From positions 10,416,001-10,480,000 of the forward strand of contig CM075940.1 in assembly GCA_038030265.1 (NCBI GenBank): DNA of 64,000 bases, read 5' to 3'. The position numbers and the translations under genes were made by a program. This stretch comes from Corythucha ciliata. Lineage: Eukaryota; Arthropoda; Insecta; Hemiptera; Tingidae. The notes beneath the pieces are model-generated. The model did no database searches. It saw nothing but the letters and a program-made list of their open reading frames with translations, and was not told the DNA's origin. Of the stretch, positions 55,100-64,000 are shown piece after piece; position 1 is the first letter of the stretch, and every line of letters begins with the position of its first letter.

Positions 55100-55657
55100 T
55101 GTTGGATATTTCTTCCTCCCAACTTGATAATTAGTTTTCTTTATTTTTCTTTATTTTTTATGTTATTGCAATCACTGTTAATTGTACAAAATCTGTTATT
55201 ATATTAAGTCCCCTCTCAAGTCTCTGATTAATTCTATTTTTTGTAAAGAGCATGGGAACTTATTTTAAATTTCGTACGCGGTCTGGTACACCCGGTGACC
55301 TCCCTGCAGCGCCACCTATCGGTAACCCTATACAAAAGTGCGGGAGTGTAAAAAAAAAAAAAAAAAGTTTTTGTTCGTTGATGTTCGTTCCGTGAAGTCC
55401 CCTCTTTTCGGTTTAAAAATAATTAATAATTTCGGTCCGATTGACACCTCTCTCGCCGTCGTTTGAGAAGTTTCTCGTCGCTTGAGCATACTAAAAAAAG
55501 GACCTAAACCAAGGTAAAGACTCAAGATTCCCCTACATAGTTTGGAACGTAACCGGCGTAATTTAATATTCCCATGCTCTCGTGGCCATAGAGAATTATC
55601 TCTCGCCCAATGTTCGGGATATTTTTATTTACGGGATTTATTCGATTATTCCACACA
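55100..55657 (+). repeat. 5' LTR of the BEL/Pao element
   Basis: Starts TG and ends CA. Contains a 17-A run at about 55350 and no splice or ORF evidence. Same length and, as far as I can read, same sequence as 61151-61708. Confidence 0.96.
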
Positions 55658-55664
55658 TAAAATT

Positions 55665-55682
55665 TGGTCCTCCGGATTGCCA
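55665..55682 (+). promoter_or_regulatory. Candidate primer-binding site
   Basis: TGGTCCTCCGGATTGCCA starts with TGG, seven bases after the LTR, as expected for a tRNA 3' end match. The priming tRNA is not identified. Confidence 0.45.
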
Positions 55683-55767
55683 GATTTGGTTCAAAATTGG
55701 GTTTTATTCCCGTGGGGTTTCTTTACACTTTTATCCTTGTAATAGGTTAAGTTTCCTTTAAGTCGAA

Positions 55768-58700
55768 ATGGCCAGTTTCAAAAAAGACTATTCGAAAGTC
55801 AAGTTCCTCTATTCGAGGGCTGAATTCCTAAGTACTATCTTGAACTTAGAGGATCACGTCGCAATTGAAATAAAAGAGCTCGTCGGCAACAAAAACCAAA
55901 TTCAAGACCTGTACCTCGATCTCATATCCCGAGAGGATAAAGAGAATGTAACGGACGAGATTTTATTCACCGAGTTGAACGCATATTTAAACATGCTGTA
56001 CAAACTCGAGGCAAAAATTAGCAAGGGTTTTCGTTCCTCACCGGGTAACTCAACTTCCAGTTCCAGTTCCAATGCCCCCGCAGAGGACATCCATACCGGC
56101 AGTGGGGCGGGAAGCGACAGGTACCCCCGGACAAAAGTTCGGCGGGCAGTGATATCGATAACGTTTCCGTCGTATCACTTGATAAAGGTCAGGTCATCGA
56201 ACGCAAAGCTACCGTGGTGCCTAAGTCTGAGTACAGCATCGATGGATGCAACGTAAAGCTCCCGGTAATCGATTTACCAAGTTTTGGGCGTTCAAATATG
56301 GACAATTGGCCAAATTTCAAAGCACTCTTTAAGTCTTTAATTTTAGACAATAAAAATATTTCTTGCTTGATGAAACTGCATTACTTACGAAGTTGCTTGG
56401 GAGGAGAACCTCTTTTAAAAATTCAACATCTTGCTCTTTCCGAAGAAAATTTGGACGTAGCCTGGAGAACCCTCTTAAAAGCTTACGACAATAAACGAAT
56501 GATTGCTACGAAATACTGGCGAGCCATTGTCAACCACCCTCCCGTGGGGAAAACTTGCCCTCTTTCTCAACTCGTTTCGAACGTCATGACGAACGTTGAT
56601 GCTTTAAAAGCACTAGAGTATCCCGTTGAAGGATGGAGCCTCCCTCTAGTTGACTCAGTTCTCTCAAAGGTCGACTCCTCAACTCGAGAACTGTTTGAAA
56701 GTTCGCTCGGGCTAAACGATCCCACTTACGAGGAACTTTTCTCGTTCCTAGAAAGAAGAGCAAGGAGCCTAGAGGTTTCGGAGGTATACATACCCAAACA
56801 TCAGTTGAAACCAACAGCTGCAAAGCCGACGAAGGACAGTAGAAGTGTATTTTTGTCGTCCACAAGTTCTTCGTGTCCGGTCTGTCGTCAAGACCACGTC
56901 GTGACTTCTTGTAAACGACTCCTGGCACTGCGCCCAAGAGAACGGTTCAACATGGCCAAAAAGGTACGACTGTGCATCATATGTCTGTCCAAGGAACACA
57001 AGACGTCGGCCTGTAAGGAGACCAATACGTGCCGCACGTGTAGTGGCCGACACCATATTCTACTCCATTTTGTGAACAAGGACGAAGCCCCTCAGGAAAA
57101 TGCTACGGCGCCAAGAGACGACGCAGGTCAGTCAAGTTCGACTGTTTTTGCGGGTGCTGCACTCCAGGTCAGCCGTGGAATTTACCACACGCCGTCATCC
57201 ATCGTTCTCCTATCGACGGCACTTGTTCAAGTCAACGACGCTCACGGTGTCCCCGTGCTAGTTCGAGCGGTCCTGGATTCAGGCAGCCAGTGTACGCTAA
57301 TTTCCACCGATCTGGTGAAACGGTTGAACTTGAAGCATACTCCGTCGAAAACTCCTTTGAGAGGCATATCCAACGCCCTTTGTCAGGTTAAAAGCGTAGT
57401 CAACCTCTCACTGTCGCCCGCCGGTAGGCAACGACCAACTTATCACCTGATGGCGTTCTGTGTTGACGACATAACCGGTAACGTCCCATCTATCTCGTTT
57501 ACGCCGCCTACATGGGACCACATACTCGATCTAGACCTAGCAGACCCCACATTTTCATCTTCACAACCGGTAGATATTCTTCTAGGAGCAGATATATATG
57601 CTCGACTTTTGAAACCAGGTCTGCGTAGGGGAGGGTCAAACACCCCAGTAGCCTTGGAAACTACGCTAGGTTGGGTTCTGATGGGACCTGCTGCTCTTGA
57701 GAAATCTTCTCGTTACTCAAATCTAGGATCGTCGGACCGTGACCCTTACGAGGCCTCCTCTCTCTGCGTAACGCTGGATACAATCGTCCAGTCATTCTGG
57801 GAAATCGAAAAGGTACCCGAAAAGGCTCTCGTTTCTCCTGAGGACGTTTATTGTGAACGTCAGTTTCAGCACTCCTGTAAACGCTCGTCAGAGGGTCGAT
57901 ACATCGTACCGTTGCTCTTTAAGAAGGGAGAACCGGTTTTGGGTTCGTCGCGGGAGAGAGCCTTAAGCCGCCTGACAGGGCTGGAAAAACGATTTAAGGG
58001 GGATCCTAACTTCAGGTCACTCTATCAGAATGAGATCAGGTCGATGCTCAACAATGGCCACCTCAAAAAAGTCGAGAATGCGGACCCCAATACTTCGCCA
58101 AACCAAGAATACTACCTGCCTCACCACGCAGTCGCGAAAAGAGATTCGGCCGAAGAAAGCATCAGAATTGTTTTCGACGCCTCGGCACGTTCGACCAACG
58201 GCCGTTCCCTAAATAATTGTATCTCCCCTGGACCCCGGCTCCAAAGAAACATAGTGGACGTTCTTATGGGGTTCCGAGCATACGGCATCGCGCTGGTCGG
58301 CGACATTAAGAAAATGTTCTTGCAGGTCATGCTGCACCCGGCTCACTCTGAATTTCAGAAGATTTTGTGGAGGTTCGACGAAACCCAGCCGGTAGACACC
58401 TATGTACTGCCCACTGTCACGTTTGGAGTGGCCTGCTCTCCTTTTTTGGCTATTCGCACTCTGCACCAACTAGTCAAGGACGAAGGGAATGGTTTTCCCA
58501 TGGCATCCTCTGCTCTCCTCAATCAAGTCTACGTCGACGACCTACTTACGTCGTGCCCCAGTGTAGAGACTGCTCGGCAACTTAAAACCGAATTGATAGC
58601 TTTGCTGGGAAAGGCACGCTTCGAGATGAGGAAATGGGCGTCAAATATTGAAGAGGTACTCGAAGGAACCGATCCCTCAGACTTGCGATCAGCATCTGCC

Positions 58701-61121
58701 TGTGCTTTCGACTCGGAAGTATCATTTATAAACGTTCTCGGACTTGTTTGGGAACCCGCACGTGACGTTTTCTCGTACGCTGTTCAAGTCTCAAATTCGC
58801 CAGTCACCAAACGGGGTATCCTGTCCGACGTGGCACGGCTATTCGACCCCCTTGGTTGGGTGTCGCCTATAATTTTGGTGGGCAAACTAATCATAAAAGA
58901 ATTATGGAATTTACAGTTGGACTGGGATGATGACATACCCGATAGGCTCAAGGATCAGTGGTACAAATTTAAAGAGCAGCTGCCTCTCTGCTCTAAAATT
59001 CAACTGCCTCGTCCAGTACAGTCGATTGACGAAACTCCCTATTTCATAATTCACGGCTTCTCCGATGCCTCCTCACGAGCGTATGGTGCGTGTGTCTATC
59101 TCGTAACTATGAGACAATTTCAACCGGCGAGTTCGACGTTACTTATCGCCAAAAGCCGACTGGCTCCAGCTAACAGAAAAATCACTATCCCGCGACTGGA
59201 ATTGTTAGGAGCTCATCTCCTCTCAGTGTTGATAAAATCCACCCTTTCTTCCCTAAAGTCCCTTCTCTCTGTCGACGCTTGTTATTGTTGGACTGATTCG
59301 ACTGTCGTCTTGTATTGGTTGAGGTCATCCCCGGAACGTTGGCAGACCTTCGTAGGCAACAGAATAGACGCGGTACAACAGAATACTGAGGTTTCATGGT
59401 GGAGACACGTTTCGACAGAGGACAACCCAGCAGACTGTGTTTCACGAGGTATGGCTCCAACCGACCTGGTCTCGTCTCAGCTGTGGTGGAATGGACCAAC
59501 GTGGCTGACTTCACCACAAAATGAGTGGCCATCGTCGCCAATAGAAGTCGATATATCCCCGCGCAACATGGAGGATGAGATGAGGCGAACTAAGGCAGTC
59601 TTAATAGTCACCGCACATTCATCTTACGACTTGGTTAATAGAGTTTCATCGTTGTTGCGCCTCCAACGGGTTACCGCCCTGTGCTATCGTTTTTGCACTC
59701 CGTCGAGTCAACGCGCGAAAGGCCCCATACTCACTCATGAACTTCAAAGGGCTATCGAAGTTTGGATTCGATGGACCCAGGAGCTTTTCTGGAAGCAGGA
59801 AATGGAAAGATTGAAAAGGGGAGAACCAGTCTCAAATTCTTTGGCCCGCCTCGCCCCCTTTGTCGATGAGCGTGGTCTCGTGAGAGTCGGCGGACGTATT
59901 AAAAACTCCCAACTGCCAGCTGAGCAAAAGTGTCCGATCCTACTTCCAGGAAAGGCACCATTAACGTCGTTGCTTATTACGTTCTACCATGAACAGTTCG
60001 GCCATCTCGGTGCAACAGCACTTCAAGCGGCAATATCTCGTCGCTATTGGATTTTATCGGCTAGACGGGCCATCAAGTCAATAATCTTTAAATGTCTTCC
60101 ATGTTTCAGACAAAGACCTCGAATAAGCTACCCATTAATGGGAGACTTACCTTCAGTCAGGGTTAACCAAGTCCGACCATTCCGAAACGTTGGTGTTGAT
60201 CTAGCCGGGCCCATCCTCACTAAAACGTCCACCCTCCGTAAGGCCCCGCTACAAAAATCTTACATTGTGGTATTTGTATGTATGGCGACCAAAGCCGCTC
60301 ATGTCGATGTAGTTTCGGACCAGTCTACGGAGGCATTTTTAGCCGCTTTCGACCGATTCGTGTCTCGCCGTGGCCTTCCGGCTAATGTCTACTCCGACAA
60401 CGGTAAGAATTTCGTCGGCGCTAACAGGGAATTGCGTTCCCTAATTTCGTCGCTTTCGTCCTCCGAGAAGATTTCCGACATTTCATCGTCAAAAAACATA
60501 AAATGGCACTTTTCACCTCCCTACTCTCCTCATTTCGGTGGTATTTGGGAGGCACTTGTAAAATCAACCAAGTCTCTACTCATGCGGTTGACTCAGGGAA
60601 GATTGCTGTCATTCGAAGAATTATCTACGGTCCTAACTCGAGTTGAGGCATGCTTAAACTCGCGACCCGTCACACCCCTTAGCAACGACCCTAATGATTT
60701 TGAGGCCTTAACGCCCGGTCATTTTCTGATTGGAGAGCCTCTGATATCGTTGCCCGAACATGACTACACCGAACAGGCCCTAAACCACGTTCGAAGATGG
60801 AGACTGATTCAACAGATCTACCAGAGCTTCTGGAAAAGATGGCACCAGGAGTACTTGACTTGTCTACAGAATCGACCCAAATGGATACGCAGAACTGATC
60901 CCCTCAAAGTAGGCGATATGGTACTAATAAAAGAAGACCACATGCCATCTCTGTCGTGGAAAGTTGGACGAGTGACTGAAATCTACGTCGGCAAGGACGG
61001 ACAAGTACGATCCGCTTCGGTCCGCACCGCTACCTTAGAGAAAGGCAAGGTCGTGAAAAGGGACTGGAAACGACCTGCCGTAAAACTCGCCCTGCTCCCA
61101 TTTCAAGTTTCTGCGTGCTGA
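55768..61121 (+). CDS. BEL/Pao gag-pol polyprotein with one frame change
   Basis: Gag begins at ATG 55768 (MASFKKDYSKVKF). It runs open to 56256 but its sense moves to a second frame near a five-C run at 56124-56128; that frame continues open to TGA 61121 (1,635 residues counted from 56214). Visible domains, numbered from 56214: Gag core; zinc knuckles from about residue 221 (CPVCRQDHVVTSC; CIICLSKEHKTSAC); A17-type protease at about 354 (LDSGSQC); RT with YVDD at about 773; RNase H with FSDAS at about 950; integrase zinc-binding HH-CC at about 1259-1295; DDE core with VDLAGP (about 1328), SDNGKNF (about 1394) and WEAL (about 1446); and a DUF5641-like end. All catalytic motifs look intact. 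The frame change may be a one-base loss in the C run, a sequencing error or, less likely, programmed frameshifting. Confidence 0.93.
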
Positions 61122-61150
61122 AGCTACGACGCTTCAGCGGTTGGGTGGGA
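61119..61150 (+). promoter_or_regulatory. Hairpin at the stop and candidate polypurine tract
   Basis: TGAAGC-TACGAC-GCTTCA (61119-61136) is a perfect 6-bp stem overlapping the stop codon. GCGGTTGGGTGGGA just before the 3' LTR is G-rich and is the likely plus-strand primer. Position supports the role; the tract is not pure purine. Confidence 0.5.
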
Positions 61151-61708
61151 TGTTGGATATTTCTTCCTCCCAACTTGATAATTAGTTTTCTTTATTTTTC
61201 TTTATTTTTTATGTTATTGCAATCACTGTTAATTGTACAAAATCTGTTATTATATTAAGTCCCCTCTCAAGTCTCTGATTAATTCTATTTTTTGTAAAGA
61301 GCATGGGAACTTATTTTAAATTTCGTACGCGGTCTGGTACACCCGGTGACCTCCCTGCAGCGCCACCTATCGGTAACCCTATACAAAAGTGCGGGAGTGT
61401 AAAAAAAAAAAAAAAAAGTTTTTGTTCGTTGATGTTCGTTCCGTGAAGTCCCCTCTTTTCGGTTTAAAAATAATTAATAATTTCGGTCCGATTGACACCT
61501 CTCTCGCCGTCGTTTGAGAAGTTTCTCGTCGCTTGAGCATACTAAAAAAAGGACCTAAACCAAGGTAAAGACTCAAGATTCCCCTACATAGTTTGGAACG
61601 TAACCGGCGTAATTTAATATTCCCATGCTCTCGTGGCCATAGAGAATTATCTCTCGCCCAATGTTCGGGATATTTTTATTTACGGGATTTATTCGATTAT
61701 TCCACACA
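61151..61708 (+). repeat. 3' LTR of the BEL/Pao element
   Basis: 558 bp, apparently identical to the 5' LTR, followed by the CTGTG target duplication. Confidence 0.96.
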
Positions 61709-62039
61709 CTGTGCCCTAAAATATCGTTTTCGCAGGTCTGAAACAAGAAAAGCAAGTTTTTCGGAATTTGCTTCTCTGAACAAAACACAAACCCCAGCAC
61801 AGTGGTAAAATTGGCAGTTTTTTGGCAAAACTCACAATTTAAGAGCCTATATAAAATCTTCATTTCTGTGCTACAATCGCCATTTTTGCGCTTAAGGGCC
61901 GGGTTGACAATATCAATAATGTTCGTTTAAGCGTCAAGGGTTTGAGCTTTCTGTATGCAAAATGTTAAATTATGATTGGGGTATAAGCTCTTCAGGACAA
62001 ACGAAACTTCGATCCCATGCGGTCGACCCGGGCCTGAAT

Positions 62040-62189
62040 CAGCGGCGTCTATCCCCCCCCCCCCCCAATGGCTGGACGTGAAACATCCCCCCCTGATCAG
62101 TAATCCCCCCTCTCAGTGAAAATAAATTTCAGTGCCTTATTTTGACAAATTGGATGAAATCAACACCACGTAGCGTTAAATTATGGCTT
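62040..62189 (+). mobile_element. Terminus of an array-bearing element
   Basis: CAGCGGCGTCTATCCCCC start, homologous to 30843-30915. A family A array follows in the same way. The right end is not identified. Confidence 0.5.
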
Positions 62190-62895
62190 ATTCTTACCTT
62201 TAGCCGCGAATCAGCGCTTTTTCCACTCCTTATTCAGCGCTTTTTCTGAATTTAAAGCCGCGAATTAGCAATTTTTCTTTATTTAAGCCGTGAATTGGAT
62301 ATTTTTCTCCATTTCAGTAGCGAATTAGCGTTTTCTTCATTTTAGCTGCGAATTAGTGGTTTTTTCACTCTTAGTCACGAATTAGCGCTTTTCCATTATT
62401 TTAGCCTTAAAGTTGCATTCACCAGAAGGCCGCAAACTGACATTCTCTCAATTTTAACTACTAATTAGCGTTTTTCTCCATTATGACCTTGAATTTGACG
62501 ATTTTTTCAATTATACCTTATGGATATCTGAGCTATTTCTCAATTTTAGCCGCAAATTAGCGTTTTCATTTCAAACGCTCAAAGTCATAAATTAGCGTTT
62601 TTCTCAGTTTTACCCGAGAATGTGCGACGTTTTTCAATACTTGCCGCGAATTAGCGGTTTTTTCCATTCTTGGCCATTAGTTAGCGCCTTTTCTCAATTT
62701 TGGCCAAGAAGATTCCTTCATCAAAGAGTCGAGAATTGGCGTTTACTTAATTTTAGTCGCGAATTAACGTTCTTCTCAATTTTGGCCATGAATCGGCACT
62801 TTTTATTAATTTTAACTGCGAATTAGCGCTTTTCCAAATTTCAGTCGTGAATTAGTATTTTCCCAATTATATTCCGCGAATCAGCCCTTTTTACA
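62190..62895 (+). repeat. Family A array
   Basis: About 24 units of the TTTTAGCCGCGAATTAGCG type, including AAGTTGCATTCACCAGAAGG (about 62411), a longer variant unit. A short reversed piece follows at about 62990-63040. Confidence 0.85.
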
Positions 62896-63039
62896 AATGC
62901 TTGCTATGAATTAAGTTAGAGTGCTATGGCGGAGTGTAGAGCCATTTTATAGCAAAAATAAATTAAAACGCCTTACTGTGCTGTTCTTGAACCAAGTCCG
63001 CGTCTAGAATTGAGGTAAATCGCTAATTCGCAAATACAG

Positions 63040-63830
63040 TTTTCGGTTGACACTTTCAGGGTAAAAACTCGTCAGTTTTTTTCAAATCGCACTTTTTGAG
63101 GTAAAACCTCCAGTTTCAGGGTAAACCTTTCTTTTTGAGGGAAAACTGGCCAAATTAGTTTAACGGTAAAATCACCAGTATTATAGTGAAATCATCAGTT
63201 TTGATATCAGACGTCATCAAATTTGGCTTGAAAAAGGTCAGTTTTGTGTAGCAATCTTTAGTTTTCAAGACACAGTCGTTAGATTTGGCGTAAAATAATC
63301 TATTTACGGAAAAACACCAGTTCTGCTGTGATATTATCAGTTTTGAAGTGAAACATCTAGTTTTGAGGTGGACCCGCCAGTTTCAGACATCGGAAGTTTT
63401 TAGGAATGTTTTTGGGATTAAATCGTAAATTTTGGGCTTAAAACAGTCAGTCTTGGGGTAAAATTGCTAGTTTTAGTAGTGAAATATTCGGAAGAACACA
63501 TTAGGTTTAAATTTTTATGGTAAAATAATCAATTTCGGGTTAAATATTCATTTTTGATTTTAAACCGCGCAATAGTTCTGGGGTAAAATCGCCAGTTTTG
63601 TAGCGACGTCTTCAGTTATGGGGCAACAAGTCAGCTTTGGCGTGAAATCGTCTTTTTTGGTATAAAAACGTCACATTTGGGATGCATTCGTTAGCTTGGT
63701 TATGAATTCGCCGGTTTTCAAGGTAGAGTCGTCGCCTTTTGGCCTAAAATCATCCATTTTGGCGACAACTTTATTTACAGTGTGACATTGTCATTTTGGA
63801 GTAAAATACCCAATTTGGTTTAACTATGTA
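63040..63830 (+). repeat. Family D array
   Basis: About 30 units of the GTCAGTTTTG...GGTAAAATC type, as at 52150-54000. The remaining 170 bases hold nothing I recognise. Confidence 0.8.
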
Positions 63831-64000
63831 TTACTATTTTACTATACGTAGAATTAATGTAACTCGCAACTCATGATTTAGAAGCAGCTAGCTAGAGGCA
63901 ATGAATATAAAATTCGCAATAGATTCGAATTCATTCCGCCGAGGGAAATGGTGAAGGCTGGCGGCATCCTATTCGTATCCAAAGTGGCAAATCCAGTGGC

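Larger units (their letters stand above)
55100..61708 (+). mobile_element. Complete BEL/Pao LTR retrotransposon
   Basis: Two 558-bp LTRs (TGTTGG...CACACA) that I cannot tell apart base by base, a 5-bp target duplication CTGTG (55095-55099 and 61709-61713), a candidate primer-binding site, a gag-pol reading frame covering the interior and a purine-rich tract before the 3' LTR. The total is 6.6 kb. Indistinguishable LTRs mean the insertion is very recent. It landed in a region of worn repeats. Domain order (protease, RT, RNase H, integrase, DUF5641-like end) is that of BEL/Pao. Confidence 0.97.

Noticed and set aside
56584..59541. Minus-strand ORFs within the BEL element
   Set aside because: Shadow frames of the intact gag-pol.

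Overview
The window is nuclear DNA from an animal, most likely an arthropod and plausibly a crustacean. That guess rests on the intron-rich genes, an arthropod-like PDIA3 and basigin, and an autonomous BEL/Pao retrotransposon; the species cannot be named from sequence alone. Genes are sparse and about three quarters of the window is repetitive.

Genes, assembled by hand from splice sites and reading phase: a forkhead transcription factor (minus, 3481-6212, 4 exons); a small secreted Kazal-type protease inhibitor (plus, 11615-12626, 4 short exons); TMEM179 (minus, 13127-20582, 5 exons, tail-to-tail with the Kazal gene); basigin/CD147 (plus, 21461-28445, 7 exons, head-to-head with TMEM179); the last coding exon of a complex III subunit resembling UQCR11/QCR10 (minus, 30272-30386); and PDIA3/ERp57 (plus, 40283-47326, 10 exons, ending KDEL). 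They are ordinary housekeeping or membrane genes and form no operon-like unit. Their large introns are filled with transposons: a LOA-like LINE in TMEM179, a CR1/Jockey-like LINE with a nested retroposon in basigin, and a tRNA-like sequence plus repeat arrays in PDIA3.

Mobile DNA: an apparently very young BEL/Pao element (55100-61708) has two indistinguishable 558-bp LTRs, a 5-bp target duplication and a near-complete gag-pol with one frame change. There are at least five small inverted-repeat elements (7192-7368, 8042-8230 with a second copy at 48414-48583, 22687-23018, 32345-32670, 50738-51026), and several larger hAT-like non-autonomous elements.

The most unusual signal is a set of about six families of degenerate short tandem arrays (units about 20-38 bp), called A-F here. 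They recur on both strands across the window. Several A-family arrays lie inside roughly 2-kb elements with hAT-like termini (8452-10470, 36498-38560), which suggests the arrays spread as cargo of DNA transposons. A 13-bp minisatellite of about 940 bp lies at 1228-2168.
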